From contig CAWHRE010000010.1 of assembly GCA_963831705.1 (NCBI GenBank), forward strand, positions 1,426,001 through 1,490,000: a DNA stretch of 64,000 nucleotides. The letters run 5' to 3'. The translations under genes were made by a program, and so were the position numbers. The notes beneath the pieces were generated by a model. The model had not been told where the DNA came from. It saw nothing but the letters and a program-made list of their open reading frames with translations, and ran no database searches. This document shows, one piece after another, positions 1 through 9,388 of this stretch (positions within the stretch are counted from its first letter, which is position 1; each line of letters starts with the position of its first letter). This DNA is from DASQPR01 sp963831705 (GTDB taxonomy: Bacteria; Actinomycetota; Actinomycetes; Mycobacteriales; Micromonosporaceae).

Positions 1-200
1 CGTCTCCGCTGACCGCATCGCGGCACGTTGAATCAGTGCCCGATCCCGCCGGACCACCACCGATCTTCACCCCGATCCGCTGCAGATCACCGCTGAGCCA
101 CCGACCGCAGGCGATTCACTCCCAGGAGCGTTTACCAGTGACAGCCGCCGATTTCCCGCCCTACGATAGCGGTTCATCGATGACCCGGGGAGGCATGGAC
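1..200. other. left edge without a confident gene
   Basis: No gene is supported here. One plus-strand frame is open and runs into the EccE-like gene, but its predicted residues are proline- and arginine-rich and look non-coding, and the next gene has a better start with a ribosome binding site at 201. A short in-frame stretch ending in TGA at 29-31 could be the tail of an upstream gene, but it is too short to judge. Confidence 0.4.
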
Positions 201-1538
201 ATGAGCGGAGCGCGACGGTACGTGCGGCGCCTTCTGCTCGTCGAACTCGCCGGAATCGCAGTGCTCCTGGCCGCATGGACGGATGCGATCGCCCTTCGGG
301 TCGTGCTCGTCTGCATTGCGGCCGGATGCGTGGTGATCGCCTATGGCCGATGGCGGCACCGGCGTCTTGCCGCCTCCGCCGCGGTGTCTGCGCGTTGGCT
401 GGTTCGCCGCCGCACACCGACGAGATCAACCGCGGCCGCCGGCGATGTCGTTTTCGACGCCGATGGGCTCGTCGGCGTGTTCTGCCTCGGCGATCCGGAA
501 ATGTTGGTGTCCTCGGCCGAGACACCACTACCCCGGCTGGACCGGTGGACGTCGCCGATCCGCGGCATCGGTCCGGAAATTCGGTTTCAGTTGGTCGTCC
601 GCGCGACGCGGGGGTCGACAAACGCCTATCTCGCCGTTCGCGCGCGTCGACACGTCAACGGCGTCTCCTTCACGGATCCGGCGCTCCTCGCCGCGCTCGA
701 CACGGGGCTACGACGGGCATCCCAGCGCCTGACGCGATCCGGCATCGGACACACCCGGATGGTCGGACCCGCGCTGGACGCCGCCACCGGCGCCGGCGAG
801 GCGATCCGCGAGGCTTGGGACCACCTGAGCGTAGGTCCGATGCGGCAGATCACGGTGCGCACGTCGCACCGGGTCGCCCCAATGAATCAAGACCAATTGG
901 TACGCCTTCTCGCGGCCCCAACCGCGGAGACCGTGATCGCATGGTCGGGCGCGGGTTCGGACGTGGTGATCCGGCTCGGAGCAACGTCCGAGCACCTGCT
1001 GACCGAGGCCGTCGCACACATCGCATCCATCGTGCCGGTGCGCCGGCTCGACGGCGAGCACACGGCCGGACGACGGATGACGCTACCGCTGGCGATCGGC
1101 CCTTACGACGCGTCGATCGCGCCCGGCGCCTCGTTGTCGCTCGCATCCGGCGGTGTGGTGATCGGCGACGATCGGAGTGGCCGCTCATTACGCATCCATG
1201 TGCGGGATGGACTCCGCATCAGCGTCGTGGTCGTGGGCGGTGCCGCCGTCGCGGAAGCGTTGGCACACCAGGCGGCAGAGGTCCCGGTCGACGTCGAGAC
1301 GTGGATGCATCCGCCGGACGCGGACACCCTGCGCTCGGCAGACGTCGTGGTCTGCGCACCGATGACGCCGGCCGATGCTCAGGCCGTTGCCGCGGCACTC
1401 GACCTGTCCGCAACGACGACCGCATGGCTGAGCCGGATCGAGCCGGACATGGTCGCGGTCATCGCGGACCGTATGGTGCGCTGGGCGCGACGGCCGGAGG
1501 TCGTGCCGGATATCGAGGGTCTGGTCGCGTTTGCGTGA
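201..1538 (+). CDS. EccE-like type VII secretion membrane protein
   Basis: Protein of about 445 residues. Two adjacent hydrophobic segments lie within the first 50 residues, followed by a basic stretch and a long soluble region. This is the layout of EccE, the least conserved membrane component of mycobacterial-type ESX (type VII) secretion machines, whose soluble part faces outward. The start at 201 is chosen because GGGGAGG at 187-193 sits 7 bases upstream; in-frame ATGs at 180 and 195 are spaced wrongly. The family call rests on architecture and general likeness, not on a catalytic motif. No other ESX gene is visible, but the window begins just upstream, so partners may lie outside it. It could instead be an unrelated actinobacterial membrane protein. 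Confidence 0.55.
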   Translation: MSGARRYVRRLLLVELAGIAVLLAAWTDAIALRVVLVCIAAGCVVIAYGRWRHRRLAASAAVSARWLVRRRTPTRSTAAAGDVVFDADGLVGVFCLGDPEMLVSSAETPLPRLDRWTSPIRGIGPEIRFQLVVRATRGSTNAYLAVRARRHVNGVSFTDPALLAALDTGLRRASQRLTRSGIGHTRMVGPALDAATGAGEAIREAWDHLSVGPMRQITVRTSHRVAPMNQDQLVRLLAAPTAETVIAWSGAGSDVVIRLGATSEHLLTEAVAHIASIVPVRRLDGEHTAGRRMTLPLAIGPYDASIAPGASLSLASGGVVIGDDRSGRSLRIHVRDGLRISVVVVGGAAVAEALAHQAAEVPVDVETWMHPPDADTLRSADVVVCAPMTPADAQAVAAALDLSATTTAWLSRIEPDMVAVIADRMVRWARRPEVVPDIEGLVAFA

Positions 1539-1557
1539 ACGTGAAAGGATTCCGCGC

Positions 1558-1947
1558 ATGTCATACGTGATCCGGCTCGTCATCAGCGCCGTTGCAGTGT
1601 GGATCGCCACGCTGCTGATTAGCGGCGTGCAAGTGACCACTGACTCCACCGGCGAGAAGGTGCTGACGATCCTCGCGGTCGCGGTCATCTTCGGCATCGT
1701 CAATGCGGTTTTGCGACCGATCATCAAGACGATCGGATGCGCGTTCTACGTCTTAACGCTCGGCTTGATCTCGATCATCGTCAACGGACTGCTGTTCTGG
1801 CTCGCCAGCTGGATCGCGGGTGAGCTCAGCATCCCGTTCCACGTCGAGAACTTCTGGCCGAGTGCGGTGCTCGGCGCACTTATCGTCGGCATCGTCGGTT
1901 GGCTCCTCGGCATCGTGGTCCCGGACAAGGTCCAGGGCAAGAACTGA
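1558..1947 (+). CDS. small four-helix membrane protein, phage-holin family IV type
   Basis: 129-residue integral membrane protein with four hydrophobic segments that fill most of its length. The pattern of small residues, the central motif around 'NAVLRPIIK' and the length match the actinobacterial 'phage holin family' membrane proteins (PF04020 type), which are chromosomal, widespread and of unknown function. ATG at 1558 is preferred to the upstream TTG at 1531 because an AGGA-type ribosome binding site precedes it and the hydrophobic segment starts directly after it. It begins 19 bases after the EccE-like gene and may be cotranscribed with it. Confidence 0.65.
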   Translation: MSYVIRLVISAVAVWIATLLISGVQVTTDSTGEKVLTILAVAVIFGIVNAVLRPIIKTIGCAFYVLTLGLISIIVNGLLFWLASWIAGELSIPFHVENFWPSAVLGALIVGIVGWLLGIVVPDKVQGKN

Positions 1948-1985
1948 AACGACCACGAGCGGGTCCATGCCTTACGGTAGGCGGC

Positions 1986-2912
1986 ATGGACTCGCGTCGT
2001 GGTTTCGTTTCCGGGCTGGCCGCGTACGTGATCTGGGGCTTCTTCCCGCTCTACTTTCACTATCTGCTGCCCGCCGGGCCGGTCGAGATCCTTGCGCACC
2101 GCATCGTCTGGTCGGTGGTCACGGTGGCGATCATCACGACCGTCCTGCGGCGCTGGCGCAACATCGTCGAGCTACGTCACCAACCGCGCAAGCTTGCCGG
2201 GATGGTCATCGCGGCCGTTCTGATCGGCGTCAACTGGTACGTCTACATCTACGGCGTCAACACGAACCGCGTAATCGAGACTTCACTCGGCTACTTCCTG
2301 ACCCCGCTGATCTCGGTACTGTTCGGGGTCGTCGTCTTCAAGGAACGTCTCCGCGGGTACCAATGGCTGGCGATCGGCGTCGGCGGCGCGGCGGTCACCG
2401 TCATCGCGTTCGACTACGGCCACGTCCCGTGGATCGCGCTCACGCTGGCGATCTCGTTCGGCTCGTACGGCATGGTGAAGAAGCGGCTCGGCCTGCCACC
2501 GACCGACGGGCTGCTGCTGGAGTCGTCTGCGCTGGCCGCACCGGCCCTCGCGTACCTGATCTGGCTAGGCACATCCGGGCGCTCGACGTTCGTCAGCGTC
2601 TCTCCAACGCATACCCTGCTGTTGGCCGCATCCGGCGTGATCACCGCCGTACCGTTGCTGCTCTTCGCGGACTCGGCCAACCGCATCCCGCTCACCGCTC
2701 TGGGCATCCTGCAGTACACCGCACCGATCCTGCAGCTCGGATGCGGACTGCTGTGGCTGCACGAGAGCATGCCCCGCGCCGAGCTCATCGGCTTCTGCCT
2801 CGTTTGGGTCGCCCTGGGCATCTTCACCTGGGACGCGCTGCGTAGCCGCTCCCCGGACGGATCAGAAGTTGTAGAAGAGAACGACCTCACCGCTGGAGTC
2901 GCGGAGTTCTAG
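1986..2912 (+). CDS. rarD: EamA/RarD family permease
   Basis: 308-residue membrane protein with about ten hydrophobic segments arranged as two EamA repeats. The N-terminal sequence ('YVIWGFFPLYFHYL', 'EILAHRIVWS') and the 'NWYVYIYGVN' motif are characteristic of RarD, a member of the drug/metabolite transporter superfamily whose physiological substrate is not firmly known. The start at 1986 fits the first transmembrane segment; the longer open frame upstream overlaps the preceding gene and has no hydrophobic character. The last 51 bases overlap the convergent anti-sigma gene. Confidence 0.85.
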   Translation: MDSRRGFVSGLAAYVIWGFFPLYFHYLLPAGPVEILAHRIVWSVVTVAIITTVLRRWRNIVELRHQPRKLAGMVIAAVLIGVNWYVYIYGVNTNRVIETSLGYFLTPLISVLFGVVVFKERLRGYQWLAIGVGGAAVTVIAFDYGHVPWIALTLAISFGSYGMVKKRLGLPPTDGLLLESSALAAPALAYLIWLGTSGRSTFVSVSPTHTLLLAASGVITAVPLLLFADSANRIPLTALGILQYTAPILQLGCGLLWLHESMPRAELIGFCLVWVALGIFTWDALRSRSPDGSEVVEENDLTAGVAEF

Positions 2913-3575
2913 CCGCGACATCTGCGGTACCGACCAGGACGTGAGAGTCGCCGGTACGCGAATCGCGTCCCCCGGTGCCACGCCCCAGGTGGCGAGTTCC
3001 TGCGCCGGCTTGCCGTTGACCGGGATCGCGAAGAGGCCGAACCACTTCTTCCCGTTGTACGTGCTGCCGAACGCGGTCGGGTACCGGCAGGTCAACTCGA
3101 TCTCCGTGCCACCGACGACCGGCGCGAAGCCGACCTGCGCGGACACCGTGGTGTCCGCATCCTCCGGCATCATGTCGTGCAGCGCGACCGGCGGCGAGAT
3201 CACCGTTGACGGTGACGGCTTCGTGGCCGTCGTGGTCTGCGTGTGCGGCGTGGACGCGGGCAGGTTGAGCCCGGCCACGAGCGCCAGCGCGACGACGACC
3301 GTGGCACCCGCACCGGCCAGGACCCGGCGTCCGCGACGCTGGCGGTGCACCTTCGCGAGGACCGACGGCAGGACCGACGGAGCGGGCATCTCGGCGATGG
3401 ACACGACCGACGCCTCATCCAGCCGACCGAGCAGGCCTGGCAGGACCGCCAGGTCGTTGACTTCGGCCTGGCATTCCGAGCATGTCGCCATGTGTTGCTC
3501 GAACGCGATCCGCTGCGCGGGCGCGAGCGCACCGAGCACGTACACGCCGGAGTCGACGAGGTGGGGGCAGGTCAT
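2862..3575 (-). CDS. zinc-binding anti-sigma factor (RslA-like)
   Basis: 237 residues. The N-terminal cytoplasmic domain contains the ZAS motif HxxxCxxC ('QHMATCSECQ', about residues 26-35) that coordinates zinc in redox-sensitive anti-sigma factors. One transmembrane helix follows near residue 90, then an extracytoplasmic domain. It should hold the ECF sigma factor encoded directly upstream and release it on an envelope or oxidative signal. Its ATG overlaps the sigma stop codon by four bases (ATGA, 3572-3575), a sign of translational coupling. Context and domain order resemble the mycobacterial SigL-RslA pair. The start is set by this overlap and by the conserved 'CPHLVD' beginning. Confidence 0.85.
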   Translation of the reverse strand: MTCPHLVDSGVYVLGALAPAQRIAFEQHMATCSECQAEVNDLAVLPGLLGRLDEASVVSIAEMPAPSVLPSVLAKVHRQRRGRRVLAGAGATVVVALALVAGLNLPASTPHTQTTTATKPSPSTVISPPVALHDMMPEDADTTVSAQVGFAPVVGGTEIELTCRYPTAFGSTYNGKKWFGLFAIPVNGKPAQELATWGVAPGDAIRVPATLTSWSVPQMSRLELRDSSGEVVLFYNF

Positions 3576-4084
3576 TGCGTCACTCCCATCTCGGCGAGGA
3601 TCAAACGGAGCGCACGCAACGCGTAATGGGTGCGCGACTTGACCGTGCCCGGTGGAACACCGAGCCGGACGGCCGCGTCGGCGACCGATCGACCCCGGTA
3701 GAAACACTCGACCAGGACCTGGCGGTGCGTCGGCGTCAGCCGATTCAACGCCTCGGCGATCAGCCAAGATTCGACCGCGCGATCCGCCTCGTCGATCGTG
3801 GCCGGCTCCGGCAGCGTATCCGTCACGACCTCCGGCACACGGCTCGAGCGTCGGCGCCACGCGTCGATGGACAGATTACGCGCGGTCGTGAACAGCCAAG
3901 CCCGCACGGATCCCCGATCTGGGTCTAGGAGGTCTGGATGCCGCCATGCGCGTACCAATGTCTCTTGCACTAGATCTTCCGCCCGTTGTCGATCTCCGCC
4001 GACGAGACGCAGGGCATGTGCGAACAACGCATCGCCGTGCTCATCACAGAGCGCGCGCACCAATTCGTCGTCCGCCGTACCCAC
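3572..4084 (-). CDS. ECF-family RNA polymerase sigma factor (SigL-like)
   Basis: 170 residues, the typical size for a group IV sigma factor. Region 2 (about residues 10-80) carries 'AEDLVQETLVRAWRH', the -10 recognition and core-binding helix. Region 4 (about 110-165) carries 'LTPTHRQVLVECFYRGRS' and 'GVPPGTVKSRTHYALRALR', the -35 recognition helix-turn-helix. It is coupled to the zinc anti-sigma gene just downstream. The regulon cannot be read from this window. Assignment to the SigL-like group rests on the partner and overall likeness. Confidence 0.9.
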   Translation of the reverse strand: MGTADDELVRALCDEHGDALFAHALRLVGGDRQRAEDLVQETLVRAWRHPDLLDPDRGSVRAWLFTTARNLSIDAWRRRSSRVPEVVTDTLPEPATIDEADRAVESWLIAEALNRLTPTHRQVLVECFYRGRSVADAAVRLGVPPGTVKSRTHYALRALRLILAEMGVTQ

Positions 4085-4150
4085 CGCCGCTCGTCCCCCA
4101 ATACCGCGAGATCCTTACGCAGATCCCTGCTCGGGACCCTGTGCCAGGGT

Positions 4151-5026
4151 TTACGGATGGCGGTGGGCAGGCGGTTCAACGGCGACGAGTTCGCGGAGCT
4201 CACGGGACAATTCGGAGAGCCTTGTCCGGAATATGTTCGTCGATGCCGCCAGTTCGTCCAGCGGCGCTGCGACCGCGAGCACCATCCGGCGCTCCGGATC
4301 CCGATCGGACACCACGGTCAGCGCGGCACAACCGATGCCATTCCGGAATTGGCCGAGTTCCAGCTGCATGCCGCGGCGTTCGCCGATCGACAGGTCGCTC
4401 TCCAGCGCCTCCGGCGAGTCGAGCGTCGCGCGGGTATAGGTCCGCATGCCGGATTCCTTGACGTACCGCGTGCGGTCTTCGGGGCGCATCGTGGCCAGCA
4501 GCGCCTTGCCCAACGCGGTCGCGTGCGCGCCGTCGTCGAAGCCCGGCACAAGATCTTCCAGGTACGGCGAGCGAGGCCCCTCGGCAACCGCGGTCAACGC
4601 GATCCGGCCGTTCACGAAGCGACCGATGTAGTGGCTGTATCCACTCTCCTGCGCGGCCCGGCGGAGGCGATCGATGATCGTGGTGGGCGCCCGGAACGCC
4701 TCGACCAATTCGCGGAAGCGATCGCTGACTTCAAGCCCGACACCGTACGTCCCGTCGTCGCGCCGGATCACATAGCCCTCGTACGCCAGCGTGCGCACGA
4801 GGTGGTACGTCGTCGCGACGGTCAGGTCGCATCGACGAGCGATCTGCTTGACGGTCAGGCCCCGAGGCGTACCGCCAACCGACTCCAAGACCCGCAGAGC
4901 GCGCGAAACACTGCGGATCAGGTCCGCTGGCTCTGCTTGAGGATCACGCACCGTGTCTCCATGGTGTACGCCGAGGTATCGGTCCGACCGAGGCTTCACC
5001 ATATGAAATCCAGACACGTTTGCCAA
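4151..5026 (-). CDS. IclR-family transcriptional regulator
   Basis: About 291 residues from the longest start. A winged helix-turn-helix near residues 37-95 ('LIRSVSRALRVLESVG', 'LTVKQIARRCDLTVATTYH') is followed by an IclR effector-binding domain with 'GYSHYIGRF' and 'HATALGKALLA', the conserved ligand-pocket stretch. IclR proteins control aromatic, glyoxylate or other catabolic genes, but no obvious target lies next to it; the neighbours are a sigma factor and the polyprenyl synthase. The first 30 or so residues are poorly conserved, so the true start may be an internal codon near 4920-4990. Confidence 0.85.
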   Translation of the reverse strand: MANVSGFHMVKPRSDRYLGVHHGDTVRDPQAEPADLIRSVSRALRVLESVGGTPRGLTVKQIARRCDLTVATTYHLVRTLAYEGYVIRRDDGTYGVGLEVSDRFRELVEAFRAPTTIIDRLRRAAQESGYSHYIGRFVNGRIALTAVAEGPRSPYLEDLVPGFDDGAHATALGKALLATMRPEDRTRYVKESGMRTYTRATLDSPEALESDLSIGERRGMQLELGQFRNGIGCAALTVVSDRDPERRMVLAVAAPLDELAASTNIFRTRLSELSRELRELVAVEPPAHRHP

Positions 5027-5125
5027 CGTCCATACGGCGTTCCCTGAAACCGGACGGCTGATGGCGAGATCGCCAGTTTGGCGGTAAGCAAGCCGTTACG
5101 GCATGGGCCTTACGCGTACGTGCGT

Positions 5126-6190
5126 TCAGCTGGTGCGGTCCGCGATGAAGTCGCACATGCGACTCCAGCGCATGTCGCGCCGTACCGGCGGGTAGCAATT
5201 GCAGCTGCGTACGCGCGGTTTCCGCATAGGACCGAACGGTCTCCCGAGCCTGTTTGAACGCCGCCGATTCACGCAGCAGCCGCGAGCGCCTCGGCGTGTA
5301 CGGCATCGTCGGAAATCGGACCGCGGCGAGAATCTCGCGAAGCCGTACCGCATCCGGATCCGCGTCGTCACCCGCAAGCGCGTACAGCACCGGCAGGGTC
5401 GGTATGCCTTCGCGCAGATCGGTTCCCGGCGTCTTGCCGGACTGGGTCGACTCGGAGGCGATGTCGAGCAGGTCGTCGGAGAGCTGGAACGCGATGCCGA
5501 TCGTCTCGCCGTACGACGCGAGCGCCTCGACCTGGTCCGCGTCGGCGCCGGCGAACATGCCGCCGAAACGAGCGGACGTCGCGATCAGCGAACCGGTCTT
5601 CTCCGCGATCACGCGGCAGGTAGTGCTCGACCGGATCGGATCCGCGAGCGCCCACAGTCTCGCCGATCTGGCCGTGCACCAGCCGGGCGAACGTATCGGC
5701 CTGGATCCGGACCGCATCGGGGCCGAGTCCGGCCGCGACGCTCGCGGCCCGCGACGAACAGGTAGTCGCCGACCAGGATCGCGACCGAGTTCGTCCAGCG
5801 AGCGTTCGCCGAAGGCGCGCCGCGCCGGACGTCCGCCTCGTCCATCACGTCGTCGTGGTACAGCGTGGCCAGGTGGGTCAGCTCGACCACGATCGCCGCG
5901 TCGACGATCTCCGGCGCGCCGCCGTCCCCGAACTGGGCGGCGAGCGCGACGAGCAACGGCCGGAACCGCTTGCCGCCGGCATCGACCAGGTGCACCGACG
6001 CCTCCGCGATCAGCGGATCGTCGCTGCGGATCACGTCGTGCAGGCGCACTTCGACGTCCGCGAGCGTCGCGAGGATGCGCGCCTCCAGCTCGGGGTTCGC
6101 GATGTCCATGCCGAGGTATCGGGCCGTTGGGGTTGCCACGGCCCCAACGATGCCATACCGGCTGGGCAGGATGGCCCCTGGGCTAGCCAC
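5126..6190 (-). CDS. long-chain all-trans polyprenyl diphosphate synthase, sequence frameshifted
   Basis: Makes the isoprenoid tail of menaquinone by adding isopentenyl diphosphate units to an allylic primer. Both aspartate-rich motifs are present, DDVMD after 'HLATLYH' and DDLLD after 'IAFQLS', plus 'GGKRFRPLL' near the N-terminus. The reading frame is broken three times by one extra base, near 5755 ('VGDYLF' to 'SRAASVAAG'), 5616 ('EHYL' to 'RVIAEKTG') and 5159 ('ALES' to 'MCDFIADRTS'). Removing one base at each gives a normal-length protein of about 353 residues. A further compensated pair of indels is likely between 5283 and 5322. The start is uncertain (6190, GTG 6139 or ATG 6109). It lies downstream of nuoN and fits the menaquinone theme of the gene train. 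Confidence 0.8.
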
Positions 6191-6212
6191 GTCGAGGTCG
6201 AACGATTATGCG

Positions 6213-7801
6213 TCAGCGGAGGAACTGGGCCGCCTGACTGGCCAGATCGATGACCGGAGTCGGGAACACACCGAGCCAGATCGTCGCGAGTACGCCGATG
6301 GTGAGTGCTGCCGACGTGAAGAAGCCCGGAATCGAAACGGTCGGAGTCGAGCTCGCCCGGCTCGGACAGCCACATCATCACGACCACCCGCAGGTACGGG
6401 AAGGCCAGGATCATGCTGCGTGAGCACGCCGACGATCAGGAGCCAGGTCTGGCCGGCGCCCTGAGCCGCCGCGAAGACGTAGAACTTCGCGAGGAAGCCC
6501 GAGGTCAGCGGGATACCGGCGAATGCGAGCATCAGGAACGTGAAGATCGCCGCGTACATCGGCGAACGACGTCCCAGCCCGGCCCAGCGCGACATGTGCG
6601 TCGCCTCACCGTCCGAGTCGCGGACCAGCGTGACGAGCGCGAACGACGCGATCACCGTGAAGCCGTACGCGACCAGGTAGAACATCGTCGAGCTGAGGCC
6701 GTCCTTGTTCAGCGCGAGCACGCCGACGAGCAGGTAACCGGCGTTCGCGATGGACGAGTAGGCGAGCAGGCGCTTCATGTCGGTCTGCGTGATCGCGAGG
6801 ATCGAGCCGACCAGCATCGTGAGGATGGCGACGATGCCGAGCACGAACTTGACGTCCCACGTGGCACCGGCGAACGCGACGTACAGCACGCGCAGCAGGC
6901 CACCGAACGCGGCGACCTTGGTGCAGGCGGCCATGAACGCGGTGACCGGCGTGGGCGCGCCCTGATAGACGTCCGGCGTCCACACGTGGAACGGCACCGC
7001 AGCGGCCTTGAACAGCAGGCCGATCGCGATCAGCGCGACACCCGCGATCAGCAGCGTGTAGCTGTTCGCCGAGCCCGCGATCGCGTTGTGGATGTCGGAG
7101 AACGAAACCGAGCCGGCGTACCCGTACACGAGCGCGATTCCGAACAGGAAGAACGCCGAGGCGAACGCGCCGAGCAGGAAGTACTTCATCGCCGCTTCCT
7201 GCGAGAGCAGGCGACGGCGGCGAGCCAGTGCGCACATCAGGTACAGCGGAAGCGAGAACACCTCGAGCGCGACGAACATCGTCAGCAGGTCGTTCGCCGA
7301 CACGAACAGCAGCATGCCGCCGAGCGAGAACAGCATCAGCGGGAAGACGTCGGTACCGCCGGACTTGTTCGCGGCCTGCTGCCGGTCCGCCTCGGTGCCG
7401 GCGGTGACGGCCGCGGTCGCCACGAACGGCCCGCCGCGTTCCAGTGACCGCTCGGAGACCAGGAACAGCGTCACGAGCCCGAGCACGAGCAGCGTGCCCG
7501 ACATGAACAGCGCCGGACCGTCGATCGCGATCGCGCCACCGGCGGTCAGCGTGCCGTTCAGCGGCTTCTGCAGGTGCGTACCGAGGTACACCACGAATAC
7601 GAAGGCCGCGATGATCGCCGCCGCCGACAGCAGGAACTGAGACGCCGGCCGCCAGGTACGCGGTACGAACGCCTCCACCAGTACGGCCAGCACGGCGCCA
7701 CCGAGCAGGATCAGGATCGGCGCGAGCGCCACGTAGTTCAGATGCGGGAGCTGGAACGTACCCGTATCCGCGGCCAATACCGCTGCGTGGGAGAGATTCA
7801 C
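6213..7801 (-). CDS. nuoN: NADH-quinone oxidoreductase subunit N, sequence frameshifted
   Basis: Antiporter-like membrane subunit of proton-pumping complex I, with about fourteen hydrophobic segments. 'TDMKRLLAYSSIANAGY' is the conserved region of the Mrp-antiporter family. The frame breaks near 6418 ('LLIVGVLT' to 'SMILAFPYLR') and near 6350 ('WLSEPGE' to 'TPTVSIPGFF'), each explained by one extra base. With both removed the protein is about 528 residues and ends in 'DLASQAAQFLR', as expected for the family. It starts with GTG at 7801, overlapping the nuoM stop by four bases. Last nuo gene of the operon. Confidence 0.9.
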
Positions 7802-9345
7802 TTGCCGCCTCCAGTAGCGGTATTCGGAGCGGTCGGCGCGGGGTCGGTCGTGCCGACCGTCGACAGCGTCGCCTTGATGGCGGGGTTGATGACATCGATG
7901 ACCGGCTTCGGGTAGAAGCCGAGGAAGATGATCAGAATGAGCAGCGGGGCGACCACGACGGTCTCACGAAGTGAGATGTCTTTCCGCATTCGGTCGATCT
8001 TCTCCAAGGCCGGGTTGACCGTCCCTTGTGTCGTCCGCTGAACCATCCACAGCACGTAGCAGCAGGCCAGGATGATGCCGGCGGTCGCAATGATCGCCAC
8101 CGTCTTGTTGACCGTGAACGTACCGATCAGCACGAGGAACTCACTGACGAACGGAGACGTCCCGGGGAGTGCGAGCGATGCCAGACCGGCGAAGAAGAAG
8201 ATGCCGGCGAGTACCGGGAGCATCTTTCCGGCGCCGCCGAAGTCCGTGACGTTCTGCGAACCCCGGCGAGTCACGAACATACCGACCACAATGAACAGAA
8301 GACCGGTCGCGAGACCGTGGTTCAGCATGTAGAGCACCGCACCCGTACCGGCCTGCGTGGTGAACGCGAAGATACCGATGCCGATGAAGCCGAAGTGCGC
8401 GATCGACGTGTACGACACCAGCCGCTTCAGGTCGTTCTGACCCACCGCGAGCAACGCACCGTAGATCACACCGACCAGCGCCAAGGCGAGTCCGAGGGGG
8501 GCGAAGTAACGCGAAGCGTGCGGGAACAGCGGCAGGCAGTAACGCAGGATGCCGAACGTACCCACCTTGTCGAGTACGCCGACGAGCAGCGCACCCGCAC
8601 CGGCCGGAGCAGCGCCACCGGCGTCTGGCAGCCACGTGTGGAACGGAAAGAACGGCGCCTTGATCGCGAACGCGATGAAGAATCCGAGGAACAGCCAACG
8701 CTCGGTGCTCGTCGACATGTGCAGCGTGGTGAGCTGCTGCCAGTTGAACGTACCGGTGCCGAGTTGGTCCTTGCCGACGATCCACAGCCCGATCACGGCC
8801 GCCAGCATCAGCAGGCCGCCGAACAGCGAGTAGAGGAAGAACTTCACTGCCGCGTACTGGCGACGTGGGCCGCCGTAGCTGCCGATCAGGAAGTACATCG
8901 GGACCAGCATGATCTCGAAGAACACATAGAACAGGAACACGTCCGCCGCGGCGAACACGCCGATCATCGTGAACTCGAGCGCCAGCAGCAGCGCGAAGTA
9001 CGCCGGTACGCTCCGGCGGCTCTCCTCGGCGTCGTGCCAGGACGCCAGGATCACGACCGGTACCAGGATCGCGATCAGCAGGATCATCACGAGTGCGATG
9101 CCGTCGACCGAGAGCGTGAAGCTCGTACCGAAGCTGGAGATCCAGGTGTGCGACACGGTGAACTGGAAGCGGTCGCCGTTGGGCTTGAACGCGACCCACA
9201 TCGCGATCGCGACACCGAGTACGGCGAGCGACCAGAGCAGCGCGATCACCTTGGCCAGCTGCGGCTTGCTCCGCGGTACGAGAGCGACAGCACCTGCCCC
9301 GACGAGCGGGCCGAGCGTCAGCACGCTCAAGTAGTAGGAATGCAT
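7798..9345 (-). CDS. nuoM: NADH-quinone oxidoreductase subunit M
   Basis: 515-residue antiporter-like membrane subunit of complex I, intact. Conserved family stretches are visible: 'ILVPVVILASWHDAEES', 'PFFPFHTWLPDA' (which includes the conserved helix-breaking segment) and 'NDLKRLVSYTSIAHFGF'. About fourteen transmembrane segments. It contributes one of the three antiporter-type proton channels. It lies 43 bases downstream of nuoL and overlaps nuoN by four bases. Confidence 0.95.
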   Translation of the reverse strand: MHSYYLSVLTLGPLVGAGAVALVPRSKPQLAKVIALLWSLAVLGVAIAMWVAFKPNGDRFQFTVSHTWISSFGTSFTLSVDGIALVMILLIAILVPVVILASWHDAEESRRSVPAYFALLLALEFTMIGVFAAADVFLFYVFFEIMLVPMYFLIGSYGGPRRQYAAVKFFLYSLFGGLLMLAAVIGLWIVGKDQLGTGTFNWQQLTTLHMSTSTERWLFLGFFIAFAIKAPFFPFHTWLPDAGGAAPAGAGALLVGVLDKVGTFGILRYCLPLFPHASRYFAPLGLALALVGVIYGALLAVGQNDLKRLVSYTSIAHFGFIGIGIFAFTTQAGTGAVLYMLNHGLATGLLFIVVGMFVTRRGSQNVTDFGGAGKMLPVLAGIFFFAGLASLALPGTSPFVSEFLVLIGTFTVNKTVAIIATAGIILACCYVLWMVQRTTQGTVNPALEKIDRMRKDISLRETVVVAPLLILIIFLGFYPKPVIDVINPAIKATLSTVGTTDPAPTAPNTATGGGK

Positions 9346-9388
9346 CAGCTGGCCCTTCTTACAACGCGTTGCGAAATGTTGGTAGTGC

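Noticed and set aside
5126..6190. Polyprenyl synthase as a true pseudogene
   Set aside because: Three single-base removals restore a full-length protein with both aspartate-rich motifs, and the same error type affects the essential valS; a sequence error is simpler.
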